Source of the DNA: Haliscomenobacter sp965225875
GTDB taxonomy: Bacteria; Bacteroidota; Bacteroidia; Chitinophagales; Saprospiraceae
Length of the DNA stretch: 64,000 nt
NCBI RefSeq assembly: GCF_965225875.1
Contig: NZ_CBDDBS010000002.1
Location: 3,534,001-3,598,000, forward strand
Direction: 5' to 3'
Within the stretch, counting starts at the first letter, position 1; each line of letters begins with the position of its first letter. The notes under the pieces were generated by a model. It was not told the origin of the DNA. It made no database searches and worked only from the letters and a program-made list of their open reading frames with translations. The position numbers were made by a program, and so were the translations under genes. Shown one piece after another: positions 40,601 to 54,600 of this stretch.

Positions 40601-43600
40601 CAACATCAGCGAGCTGGTGAACATCCCGGCAAATGGCTCGATTACGTATACGATCAATGTATCGGTACCTTCCAGCCAAACGGGTAATCTGGTGAACACC
40701 GCCACGGTCAGTGTACCGAGCGGTACGACCGATCCAACGCCGGGCAACAACACGGCAACAGATACGGATACTCCTGCTCCATCAGCTGATCTGGTAATCA
40801 CTAAAACGGACGGCAGTGCAACCTACACTCCTGGGGTAGGCGTGACCTACACCGTGGTAGCAAGCAATGCAGGTCCAAGTAATGTAGTAGGAGCTACTGT
40901 TACAGACAGTGCACCAGCGGGCACCAGCATTAGCTCCTGGAGTGCAGTTTTTGCTGGTGGAGCTACAGGTACCGCCAATGGTACAGGCAACATCAGCGAG
41001 CTGGTGAACATCCCTGCAAATGGCTCGATTACCTACACGATCAATGTATCGGTACCTTCCAGCCAAACGGGTAATCTGGTGAATACCGCCACGGTCAGTG
41101 TACCGAGCGGCACGACCGATCCAACTCCAAGCAACAACTCAGCTACAGATACGGATACTCCGGCAGCATCGGCAGACTTGTCGATTACCAAAACGGATGG
41201 TAGTGCGACCTACACCCCTGGAGTAGCTGTGACTTATACCGTGGTGGCAAGCAACGCAGGACCAAGTAATGTGGTAGGAGCTGCGGTAGTGGACAACGCA
41301 CCAGCGGGCACCAGCATTAGCTCCTGGAGTGCAGTTTTTGCAGGTGGGGCCACAGGCACCGCCAACGGTACGGGCAACATCAGCGAGCTGGTGAACATTC
41401 CGGCGAATGGCTCAATTACCTACACGATCAACGTATCGGTACCTTCCGGCCAAACGGGTAACCTGGTGAACACCGCGACAGTCAGTGTACCTAGCGGTAC
41501 GACCGACCCAACGCCAGGCAACAACTCGGCAACAGATACGGATACTCCGACTCCATCGGCAGACTTGTCGATTACCAAAACGGACGGCAGTGCGACCTAC
41601 ACCCCTGGGGTGGGTGTGACCTACACCGTGGTAGCAAGCAACGCAGGACCAAGTAATGTGGTAGGAGCTACTGTTACAGACAGTGCCCCAGCGGGCACCA
41701 GCATTAGCTCCTGGAGTGCAGTTTTTGCTGGTGGAGCTACAGGTACCGCCAATGGTACAGGCAACATCAGCGAACTGGTGAACATCCCGGCAAACGGCTC
41801 GATTACCTACACGATCAATGTATCGGTACCTTCCAACCAAACGGGGAATCTGGTGAATACCGCCACGGTAAGTGTACCAAGCGGCACGACTGACCCAACT
41901 CCGGGCAACAACACGGCTACAGATACAGACACTCCCGCAGCATCTGCAGACTTGTCAATTACCAAAACAGACGGAAGTGCCACCTACACCCCTGGGGTAG
42001 CTGTGACCTACACCGTGGTAGCAAGCAACGCAGGCCCAAGTAATGTAGTGGGTGCCACGGTAGTAGACAATGCACCAGCGGGCACCAGCATTAGCTCCTG
42101 GAGTGCAGTTTTTGCAGGAGGTGCCACAGGCACTGTCAATGGTACAGGCAACATCAGCGAGCTGGTGAACATTCCTGCAAATGGCTCGATTACCTACACG
42201 ATCACTGTATCGGTACCCTCCAGCCAAACGGGTAACCTGGTGAATACCGCCACGGTCAGTGTACCAAGCGGTACGACCGATCCAACGCCGGGCAACAACA
42301 CGGCAACAGATACAGATACTCCGGCAGCATCGGCTGATCTGGTAATTACCAAAACGGACGGCAGTGCGACCTACACCCCTGGGGTAGGTGTGACCTACAC
42401 TGTGGTAGCAAGCAACGCAGGTCCAAGTAATGTGGTGGGAGCTACTGTTACAGACAGTGCTCCTGCGGGCACGACGATCACGAGTTGGTCAGCGAGCTTT
42501 GCTGGAGGTGCTACAGGTACCGCCAATGGTACAGGCGACATCAACGAGCTGGTGAACATCCCGGCAAACGGCTCGATTACCTATACGATTAATGTATCGG
42601 TACCCTCCAGCCAAACGGGTAACCTGGTGAACACAGCCACAGTCAGTGTACCAAGCGGTACGACCGATCCAACGCCGGGCGACAACACGGCAACAGATAC
42701 AGATACTCCCGCAGCATCGGCAGACTTGTCGATCACCAAAACGGATGGCAGTGCGACGTACACCCCTGGGGTAGCTGTGACCTACACCGTGGTAGCAAGC
42801 AACGCGGGTCCAAGTAACGTAGTGGGAGCTACTGTCACAGACAGTGCCCCAGCGGGCACGACGATCACGAGTTGGTCAGCGAGCTTTGCCGGAGGCGCTA
42901 CAGGTGCTGCCAATGGTACAGGCAACATCAGCGAGCTGGTGAACATCCCTGCAAATGGCTCGATTACGTATACGATCACTGTATCGGTACCCTCCAGCCA
43001 AACGGGTAACCTGGTGAACACCGCGACAGTCAGTGTACCAAGCGGCACGACTGACCCCACTCCGGGCAACAACACGGCAACAGATACGGATACTCCTGCT
43101 CCATCGGCAGACTTGTCGATCACCAAAACGGATGGCAGTGCGACGTACACCCCTGGGGTAGGCGTGACCTACACCGTGGTGGCGAGCAATGCAGGTCCAA
43201 GTAACGTAGTGGGTGCCACGGTGGTGGACAACGCTCCTGCGGGCACGAGCATTACCTCCTGGAGTGCAGTTTTTGCAGGTGGGGCTACTGGTACGGCCAA
43301 TGGTACAGGCAACATCAGCGAGCTGGTGAACATCCCGGCAAATGGCTCGATTACGTATACGATCACGGTATCGGTACCTTCCAGCCAAACGGGTAATCTG
43401 GTGAATACCGCCACGGTCAGTGTACCGAGCGGCACGACCGACCCCACTCCGGGCAACAACTCGGCAACAGATACGGATACTCCGGCCCCATCAGCTGATC
43501 TGGTAATTACCAAAACGGATGGCAGTGCGACCTACACCCCTGGGGTAGGTGTGACCTACACTGTGGTAGCAAGCAACGCAGGTCCAAGTAATGTGGTGGG

Positions 43601-46600
43601 AGCTACTGTTACAGACAGTGCTCCTGCGGGCACGACGATCACGAGTTGGTCAGCGAGCTTTGCTGGAGGTGCTACAGGTACCGCCAATGGTACAGGCGAC
43701 ATCAACGAGCTGGTGAACATCCCGGCAAACGGCTCGATTACCTATACGATTAATGTATCGGTACCCTCCAGCCAAACGGGTAACCTGGTGAACACAGCCA
43801 CAGTCAGTGTACCAAGCGGTACGACCGATCCAACGCCGGGCAACAACAAGGCAACAGATACAGATACTCCCGCAGCATCGGCAGACTTGTCGATCACCAA
43901 AACGGATGGCAGTGCGACGTACACCCCTGGGGTAGCTGTGACCTACACCGTGGTAGCAAGCAACGCGGGTCCAAGTAACGTAGTAGGAGCTACTGTTACA
44001 GACAGTGCCCCAGCGGGCACGACGATCACGAGTTGGTCAGCGAGCTTTGCCGGAGGCGCCACTGGTGCCGCCAATGGCACAGTCAACATCAGCGAGCTGG
44101 TGAACATTCCGGTGAATGGCTCGATTACGTATACGATCAACGTATCGGTACCTTCCAGCCAAACGGGTAACCTGGTGAACACTGCCACGGTAAGTGTACC
44201 GAGCGGCACGACCGATCCAACTCCAGGCAACAACACGGCAACAGATACGGATACTCCCGCTCCATCGGCAGACTTGTCGATTACCAAAACGGACGGCAGT
44301 GCGACCTACACCCCTGGGGTAGGTGTGACCTACACCGTGGTAGCGAGCAACGGAGGTCCAAGTAATGTGGTTGGAGCCACGATAGTGGACAACGCACCAG
44401 CGGGTACGACGATCACGAGTTGGTCAGCGAGCTTTGCCGGAGGGGCCACAGGTACCGCCAACGGTACAGGCAACATCAGCGAGCTGGTGAACATCCCTGC
44501 GAATGGCTCGATTACGTATACGATCAACGTATCGGTACCTTCCAGCCAAACGGGTAATCTGGTGAATACCGCCACGGTCAGTGTACCGAGCGGCACGACC
44601 GATCCAACTCCGGGCAACAACACGGCAACAGATACGGATACTCCGGCAGCATCGGCTGATCTGGTAATTACCAAAACGGACGGTAGTACAACCTATACCC
44701 CTGGGGTGGGTGTGACCTACACCGTGGTAGCGAGCAACGCAGGTCCAAGTAACGCAGTAGGTGCCACGGTAGTGGACGATGCCCCAGCGGGCACAACGAT
44801 CACGAGTTGGTCAGCGAGCTTTGCCGGAGGCGCTACGGGCACTGTCAATGGTACCGGCAACATCAGCGAGCTGGTGAACATCCCCTCTGGTGGCTCGATT
44901 ACGTACACGATCAATGTATCGGTACCTTCCGGCCAAACGGGGAATCTGGTGAACACCGCCACGGTCAGTGTACCGAGCGGCACAACTGATCCAACTCCGG
45001 GCAACAACACGGCAACAGATACGGATACTCCGGCCCCGTCGGCTGATCTGGTAATTACCAAAACGGATGGCAGTACCACCTACACCCCTGGGGTAGGTGT
45101 GACTTATACCGTGGTGGCAAGCAATGCAGGTCCAAGTAATGTATTAGGAGCTACTGTTACAGACAGTGCCCCAGCGGGCACGACGATCACGAGTTGGTCA
45201 GCGAGCTTTGCAGGAGGTGCTACAGGCACCGCCAATGGCACAGGCAACATCAGCGAGCTGGTGAACATCCCTGCAAATGGCTCGATTACGTATACGATCA
45301 CTGTATCGGTACCCTCCAGCCAAACGGGTAACCTGGTGAACACCGCCACGGTCAGTGTACCGAGCGGCACGACCGATCCAACTCCAGACAACAACACGGC
45401 TACAGATACGGATACTCCGGCGCCATCGGCTGATCTGGTAATTACCAAAACGGATGGCAGTGCGACTTACACCCCTGGGGTAGGTGTGACCTACACCGTG
45501 GTAGCAAGCAACGCGGGTCCAAGTAATGTGGTGGGTGCTACGGTAGTGGACAACGCACCAGCGGGTACGACGATCACGAGTTGGTCAGCGAGCTTTGCCG
45601 GAGGGGCCACAGGTACCGCCAACGGTACAGGCAACATCAGCGAGCTGGTGAACATTCCTGCGAATGGCTCGATTACCTATACGATTAATGTATCGGTACC
45701 TTCCAGCCGGACGGGTAATCTGGTGAACACCGCCACGGTCAGTGTACCGAGCGGCACGACTGATCCAACTCCGGGCAACAACTCGGCAACAGATACAGAC
45801 ACTCCAGCCCCATCGGCTGATCTAGTAATCACCAAAACGGATGGCAGTGCGACTTATACCCCTGGGGTGGGTGTGACTTACACCGTGGTAGCAAGCAACG
45901 CAGGTCCAAGTAATGTGGTAGGAGCTACTGTCACAGACAGTGCGCCTGCAGGTACCAGCATTAGCTCTTGGAGTGCAGTTTTTGCCGGAGGTGCTACCGG
46001 CACCGCCAATGGCACAGGCAATATCAGCGAGCAGGTGAACATCCCGGCAACTGGCTCGATTACCTACACGATCAATGTATCGGTACCTTCCAGCCAAACG
46101 GGTAACCTGGTGAATACCGCCACGGTAAGTGTACCGAGCGGCACAACCGATCCAACTCCGGGCGACAACACGGCTACAGATACAGACACTCCCGCAGCAT
46201 CTGCAGACTTGTCAATTACCAAAACAGACGGCAGTGCGACGTACACCCCTGGGGTGGGTGTGACTTATACCGTGGTAGCAAGCAACGCAGGTCCAAGTAA
46301 CGTAGTGGGAGCTACTGTCACAGACAGTGCGCCAGCTGGTACGACGATCACTTCTTGGAGTGCAGTTTTTGCAGGAGGCGCCACCGGCACCGCCAATGGC
46401 ACAGGCAACATCAGCGAGCTGGTGAACATCCCTGCAAATGGCTCGATTACCTATACGGTCACTGTATCGGTACCTTCCAGCCAAACGGGTAACCTGGTGA
46501 ATACTGCCACAGTCAGTGTACCGAGCGGTACGACCGATCCAACTCCAGACAACAACACGGCAACAGATACGGACACTCCGGCAGCATCGGCAGACTTGTC

Positions 46601-49600
46601 GATCAGCAAAACGGATGGCAGTACAACCTACACCCCTGGGGTAGGCGTGACCTACACCGTGGTAGCAAGCAACGCGGGTCCAAGTAATGTGGTGGGTGCT
46701 ACGGTAGTGGACAACGCACCAGCGGGTACGACGATCACGAGTTGGTCAGCGAGCTTTGCCGGAGGGGCCACAGGTACCGCCAACGGTACAGGCAACATCA
46801 GCGAGCTGGTGAACATTCCTGCGAATGGCTCGATTACCTATACGATTAATGTATCGGTACCTTCCAGCCGGACGGGTAATCTGGTGAACACCGCCACGGT
46901 AAGTGTACCGAGCGGCACGACTGATCCAACTCCGGGCAACAACTCGGCAACAGATACAGATACTCCCGCAGCATCGGCAGACTTGTCGATCAGCAAAACG
47001 GACGGTAGTGCAACCTACACCCCTGGGGTGGGTGTGACCTACACCGTAGTAGCGAGCAACGCAGGTCCAAGTAATGTGGTAGGAGCTACTGTTACAGACA
47101 GTGCTCCAGCAGGTACCAGCATCAGCTCCTGGAGTGCAGTTTTTGCCGGTGGCGCCACAGGCACTGCCAATGGTACAGGCAACATCAGCGAACTGGTGAG
47201 CATCCCAGCAAATGGCTCGATTACTTACACGATCACTGTATCGGTACCCTCCAGCCAAACGGGCAACTTGGTGAATACCGCCACGGTCAGTGTGCCAAGC
47301 GGCACAACTGATCCAACGCCTGGCAACAACACGGCTACAGATACGGATACTCCGGCAGCATCGGCTGATCTGGTAATTACCAAAACGGATGGCAGTGCGA
47401 CTTACACTCCTGGGGTGGGTGTGACCTACACCGTGGTAGCAAGCAACGCGGGTCCAAGTAATGTGGTGGGTGCCACGGTAGTGGACAGTGCACCAGCGGG
47501 CACGACGATCACGAGTTGGTCAGCGAGCTTTGCCGGTGGAGCTACAGGCACTGCCAATGGTACAGGCAACATCAGCGAGTTGGTGAACATTCCGGCAAAT
47601 GGCTCGATTACGTACACGATCAATGTATCGGTACCTTCCAGCCAAACGGGTAACCTGGTGAATACCGCCACGGTCAGTGTACCGAGCGGCACAACCGATC
47701 CAACTCCAGACAACAACACGGCTACAGATACGAACACTCCGGCCCCATCGGCAGATCTGGTAATTACCAAAACGGATGGCAGTACCACCTACACCCCTGG
47801 GGTAGGTGTGACCTACACCGTGGTAGCAAGCAACGATGGACCAAGTAACGTGGTGGGTGCTACTGTCACAGACAGTGCTCCAGCAGGCACGACGATCAGC
47901 TCCTGGAGTGCAGTTTTTGCCGGTGGAGCTACAGGCACTGTCAACGGTACAGGCAACATCAGCGAGCTGGTGAACATTCCTGCGAATGGCTCGATTACGT
48001 ATACGATCAACGTATCGGTACCCTCCAGCCAAACGGGTAACCTGGTGAACACCGCCACAGTCAGTGTACCGAGCGGTACGACCGATCCAACGCCGGGCGA
48101 CAACACGGCAACAGATACGGATACTCCTGCTCCATCGGCTGATCTGGTAATCAGCAAAACGGACGGCAGTACAACCTACACCCCTGGGGTAGGTGTGACC
48201 TACACCGTTGTGGCGAGCAATGGAGGTCCAAGTAACGTAGTAGGTGCAACTGTAGTGGACAGTGCTCCATCTGGTACCACCATTACCTCCTGGAGTGCAG
48301 TTTTTGCAGGTGGAGCTACAGGCACCGCCAACGGCACGGGCAACATCAGCGAGCTGGTGAACATACCTGCGAATGGCTCGATTACCTATACGATCACTGT
48401 ATCGGTACCCTCCAGCCAAACGGGTAATCTGGTGAATACCGCCACGGTCAGTGTACCAAGCGGCACGACTGATCCAACTCCGGGCGACAACACGGCAATA
48501 GATACGGATACTCCGGCTCCATCGGCTGATCTGGTAATTACCAAAACGGATGGCAGTGCGACTTACACTCCTGGGGTGGGTGTGACCTACACCGTGGTAG
48601 CGAGCAACGCAGGCCCAAGTAATGTGGTGGGTGCTACGGTAGTGGACAATGCCCCAGCGGGCACGACGATCACGAGTTGGTCAGCGAGCTTTGCAGGTGG
48701 CGCTACCGGCACCGCTAGTGGTACAGGCAACATCAGCGAACTGGTAAACATCCCTGCAAATGGCTCGATTACCTATACGATCAATGTATCGGTACCTTCC
48801 AGCCAAACGGGCAACCTGATGAACACCGCCACGGTCAGTGTACCGAGCGGCACGACTGATCCAACTCCGGGCAACAACTCGGCAACAGATACGGACACTC
48901 CAGCCCCATCGGCAGACTTGTCAATTACCAAAACGGACGGTAGTGCAACCTACACCCCTGGAGTGGGTGTGACCTACACCGTGGTAGCGAGCAACGCAGG
49001 ACCAAGTAATGTAGTGGGTGCCACGGTAGTAGACAATGCTCCTGCGGGCACCAGCATTAGCTCCTGGAGTGCAGTTTTTGCCGGAGGCGCTACAGGCACC
49101 GCCAACGGCACAGGCAACATTAGCGAGCTGGTGAACATTCCTGCAAATGGCTCGATTACGTATACGATTACTGTATCGGTACCCTCCAGCCAAACGGGCA
49201 ACCTGGTGAACACCGCCACGGTCAGTGTACCGAGCGGCACGACCGACCCAACGCCAGGTAACAACACAGCCACAGATACGGATACTCCGGCCCCATCGGC
49301 TGATCTGGTAATCAGCAAAACGGACGGCAGTGCGACCTACACCCCTGGGGTAGGCGTGACCTACACCGTGGTAGCGAGCAACGTAGGACCAAGTAATGTC
49401 GTGGGTGCTACTGTCACAGACAGTGCGCCAGCGGGCACTAGCATCAGCTCCTGGAGTGCAGTTTTTGCCGGAGGAGCTACTGGCACCGCCAATGGTACAG
49501 GCAACATCAGTGAACTGGTGAACATCCCGGCGAATGGCTCGATTACCTATACGATCAATGTATCGGTACCCTCCAGCCAAACGGGTAATCTGGTGAATAC

Positions 49601-51605
49601 CGCCACGGTCAGTGTACCAAGCGGTACGACCGATCCAACGCCGGGCGACAACACGGCAACAGATACGGATACTCCTGCTCCATCGGCTGATCTGGTAATC
49701 AGCAAAACGGACGGCAGTGCAACCTACACTCCTGGGGTAGGCGTGACCTACACCGTGGTAGCAAGCAATGCAGGTCCAAGTAATGTAGTAGGAGCTACTG
49801 TTACAGACAGTGCCCCAGCGGGCACGACGATCACGAGTTGGTCAGCGAGCTTTGCAGGAGGCGCTACAGGTGCTGCCAACGGTACAGGCAACATCAGCGA
49901 GCTGGTGAACATTCCGGCAAATGGCTCGATTACCTATACGATCAATGTATCTGTACCTTCCGACCAAACGGGTAACTTGGTGAATACCGCCACAGTCAGT
50001 GTGCCGAGCGGCACGACCGACCCAACTCCGGGCAACAACACGGCAACAGATACGGATACTCCGGCCCCATCTGCAGACTTGTCGATCAGCAAAACGAACG
50101 GCAGTGCGACCTATACCCCTGGAGTAGCTGTGACTTATACCGTGGTGGCAAGCAACGCAGGTCCAAGTAACGTAGTGGGTGCCACGGTAGTGGACAATGC
50201 CCCAGCGGGCACAACGATCACGAGCTGGTCAGCGAGCTTTGCCGGCGGAGCTACAGGCACCGCCAACGGTACAGGCAACATCAGCGAGTTGGTGAATATC
50301 CCAGCAAATGGCTCGATTACGTATACGATCACTGTATCGGTACCCTCCAGCCAAACGGGTAACCTGGTGAATACCGCCACGGTCAGTGTACCAAGCGGCA
50401 CGACGGATCCAACTCCAGACAACAGCACGGCTACAGATACGGATACTCCGGCTCCATCGGCTGATCTGGTAATTACCAAAACGGACGGCAGTACCACCTA
50501 CACCCCTGGGGTAGGTGTGACCTACACCGTGGTAGCGAGCAACGCAGGTCCAAGTAATGTCGTGGGAGCTACTGTTACAGACAGTGCGCCAGCGGGCACT
50601 AGCATCAGCTCCTGGAGTGCAGTTTTTGCAGGCGGTGCTACCGGCGCCGCCAACGGCACAGGCAACATCAGCGAGCTGGTGAACATCCCAGCGAAGGGCT
50701 CGATTACCTATACGATCAACGTATCGGTACCTTCCGGCCAAACGGGCAACTTGGTGAACACCGCCACGGTAAGTGTACCAAGCGGCACGACCGACCCAAC
50801 GCCGGGCAACAACACGGCTACAGATACGGATACTCCTGCTCCATCAGCAGATCTGGTAATCACTAAAACGGACGGTAGTGCGACCTATACCCCTGGAGTA
50901 GGTGTGACCTACACCGTGGTAGCAAGCAACGCAGGTCCAAGTAATGTAGTGGGAGCCACTGTTACAGACAGTGCGCCAGCAGGTACCAGCATTACCTCTT
51001 GGAGTGCAGTTTTTGCAGGAGGTGCTACGGGTACTTTCAATGGTACAGGCAACATCAGCGAGCTGGTGAACATCCCCTCTGGTGGCTCGATTACCTATAC
51101 GATCAATGTATCGGTACCTTCCAGCCAAACGGGTAATCTGGTGAACACCGCCACAGTCAGTGTACCGAACGGCACAACAGACCCAACTCCGGGCAACAAC
51201 ACGGCAACAGATACGGATACTCCAGCAGCATCGGCTGATCTGGTAATTACCAAAACGGATGGCAGTGCAACCTACACCCCTGGGGTAGGTGTGACCTACA
51301 CCGTGGTGGCAAGCAATGCAGGTCCAAGTAATGTGGTTGGAGCCACGATAGTGGACAACGCACCAGCGGGCACAACGATCACGAGTTGGTCAGCGAGCTT
51401 TGCCGGAGGTGCCACTGGTGCCGCCAATGGCACAGGCAACATCAGCGAGTTGGTGAACATTCCGGTGAATGGCTCGATTACCTATACGATCAATGTATCG
51501 GTACCTTCCAGCCAAACGGGTAACCTGGTGAACACTGCCACGGTAAGTGTACCGAGCGGCACGACCGATCCAACTCCAGGCAACAACACGGCTACAGATA
51601 GCGAC
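31495..51605 (+). repeat. Array of 52 DUF11 repeats, period 387 bp
   Basis: Each unit encodes 129 residues, starting S-A-D-L-[SV]-I-[TS]-K-T and ending T-D-T-D-T-P-A. Copy 1 starts at 31495. Starts at 34591 (copy 9), 34977 (10), 38847 (20), 42717 (30), 46587 (40) and 51231 (52) all fall on the 387-bp period once one missing base in copy 9 is allowed for. DUF11 is an Ig-like domain common in bacterial and archaeal surface proteins. Copies are highly similar in DNA. Copies 1-8 carry NISQTVSIPSGG; copies from 9 onward mostly carry NISELVNIPANG. The last copy lacks the final four residues of the linker. Confidence 0.95.
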
Positions 51606-54600
51606 AACCTGCTGCCCTATAGTTGTGCTTGCCAAGATGTAACCGTAAGCTTGGATGCTAACTGCCAATTTTTACTGACTACGAATTTGGTGTCAGATGG
51701 TAATTGCCCAGGATCCTATGTACGAGTAATGGACAATGACCCAGGCAATGGGGCTATTATTGATTGTGCGGGCGTTTGGACCTATGGTTTGTTCCGTTCC
51801 GATGGCACGATCATCTGCTGGGGCAAGGTAACTGCAGAAGACAAGACTGCACCAGCTCTGGTGTGTGCTCCTGCGGATTTCACTTTGGATTGCTACGATG
51901 TAAACTACGTGTTGAACAATCGTTTGACGATTGGTAACGTAGGTGCATTTAACTCTCCACGTCCTGCTGCAACGGGTAGCCAAACCATCAACAACGCTGA
52001 AGGTGTTGCTGGAACTGGTGACAACTGCCAATTGGGCTTGATTCCTCCAGGCCTGGTTTCTGACAACATCAAAAACCTGGGTTATGCTTACTTCAAAGAC
52101 AACTGCTACAACTGTGGTTGCCGGGTAACCCTGAAGTGGAGCGACAAAGTGGTTTTCTACAACTGTGATGACATGAAGGTTAATGGCGGCCTCTATGCTA
52201 CGATCTCTCGCGAGTGGGTAGCTACTGATTGCAACGGCATGCGTTCTGACTACACACAGAAAATCCACTTCACTCGTCCAGACCTGAGCGATTTTGTGTT
52301 CAAGGATGAGAATCCAGAAGGCAAGTACGATCATGTTGTTGAGTACAACTCTTGTACTCCCGACAAGAGCCTGATCAAGAAGGAAGATGTAACTCCATAT
52401 GTATGCAGCTACTTCAACAATCCTCCTTCTAACCCACGTTGTTTGTTCATCGACCAGGTTGAGTGCAACTATTCTGTATCGATCAAAGACACTGAGTTCC
52501 CAATCTGTGGCGGCAAAGGTGTTAAAATCGATCGTGAACTGTATGTATTTGACTGGTGTGCAGGTGGTATCGTAGATACTTTCCACATCCTGATCAAAAT
52601 CGGTGACTTCACTGCTCCAACTTGTGAGTATGCACATGGTGCTCCTTACGACATTTCTACTGGCCCAATGGATTGCACTGCAGCCATTCCAGTAACTGTT
52701 GCTGGCATCAAAACTGCCTTTGGTGTAACCATCAAGGACAACTGTGCACTGGGTAATGTAAGCGTAAGTGTTTACACCAAAGATCGTTATGTAAAAGGTA
52801 TTTTGGTTTACGAAGGACCAGAAGATCCGCTCTGTAATGATGTTGCTCGCAAAGGCGAACTGCGTGGTGACCACGATGCTTACCAATTGGGCGCTTGCGA
52901 CAAAGAAGACATCTGCTGGGACAAAGTTGAATATGCTGTAATGAACGGCATGATGATCGGCCTTCCAGTGGGCAAGCACCTGATGGTGATTGACGCTTTC
53001 GATGGTTGCTACAATGCTTCTACCTGCTGCTTCATCTTCGAAGTTAAGGACAAGATTGCACCTGTAATGAAGTGTGACGATGACCTGCATGTAACGCTGA
53101 GCAACGCCAATGGCTATACCAGCGGTTATGCCCAGGTATCTGCAGCAGACATTGATGAGAACTCAACTGACAACTGCAAACTGGCCTGGATCGCGGTTCG
53201 CCGTAATGTACCCGATGCATGTGTTGCGAGCTTTATCGCTAAAGGCTATGACACCAACGGCAACGGTAAACTGGATGCAGCTACTGCTTCCGGGGATGTA
53301 ACGAAAGCCGACGGTTTTGACATCAATGGAGATGGGGACATTGCCGACTTTGGCGAAGCCTTCATCATCAAGGGTGGAAAATTGATGACACCACTAGCTG
53401 ACATCGTCGAGTTCTTCTGCTGTGATCTTACCGAACGGGTAACGGTAGAATTGTGGGGCGGTGACGAGAGCGGCAACACTAACTATTGCTGGATGGATCT
53501 GGCGATCGAAGACAAAGTTGCTCCCGTTTGTGCCGCACCCTGGAATATGGTGATCGATTGTGACGACAAGAACCTGGGCCTGATTGATTCCAAAACGGCA
53601 TCAGCACGCTTCTTTGGCGATGTGACGATTGTGAGTGGCAATGATTGTGCACCTTTGGATACGGTTTATACGGTAGAGAAGAAACTGAAGTGTGGCGCAG
53701 GTTACATCATCCGCAAGTGGACTTTGACCAAACAAACAGCCAAAGGCCCGATCACGGTAGAATGTAGCCAAAAAATTACCATCAGAGCCATTCACCAATA
53801 CAACATCTGTTTCCCCAAAGATGCTTCTTCAGATTGCAAGACACCAATTGTGGATACAGTACTCACCGATGAATTGGGTTGCGACATCCTGGCGGTGAAT
53901 GTATTTGACAAACGTTACGATGCTTCGGACGACGAGTGCTACAAGATTTTCCGTACGTATACCGTGATCAACTGGTGTGCCTACGATGATCGTTGTGGTG
54001 ATCCAATGACAGAAGGCAATGTATACGTGGTGAACCGGGCAACCTTTGGCAACTATGGCAAGGCACCGATCTACGTATTGGTACGCGATGAAAACCGCAA
54101 TGAAGTCGAAGAGTTCTACCTGTCGAAAGACCTGACGCCAAAGAATGCGGACGATGAAAGATTCTTCCCGGCCAAGTGTACCGCTACGGATGAATACTAC
54201 CACAGCTTCATGTACACCCAGATCATCAAAGTGTACGACAGTGAAAGTCCGGTGGTAACAGCTACCCGTGATACCTTCTGTACCAGCCCAACAGCTTGTA
54301 CCGCCAGCATCACCAAGGTGGTTACACTGAAAGACAACTGTACGAACCTGGTCGAACTGGAGCGTCAACAATTGATGATTGCACCTTTCCAAACCTTGGA
54401 TGCTGGCAAAATGATTTTGTACAGCACCCCAAGATGGAGTGTGAAGGATTTGGGCAATGGCCAGTTTGAAATCAGTGTAAGCAACGTGCCAGAAGGGCTG
54501 CACGACCTGATTGTGGTTGGCCGTGATGAATGTGGCAATCTGAGCGTAGCTACCCGCCTGCCATTTGTGGTGAAAGATTGTAAGGCACCGGCACCAATTT

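Noticed and set aside
31600..51400. Dozens of minus-strand open frames of 60-480 codons across the DUF11 array
   Set aside because: They repeat with the 387-bp period and are antisense images of the same codon pattern in the sense gene. They have no independent starts, signals or conserved features.
31495..51605. CRISPR-like or satellite repeat
   Set aside because: The repeats are contiguous coding units with no spacers and encode DUF11 Ig-like domains in one frame.
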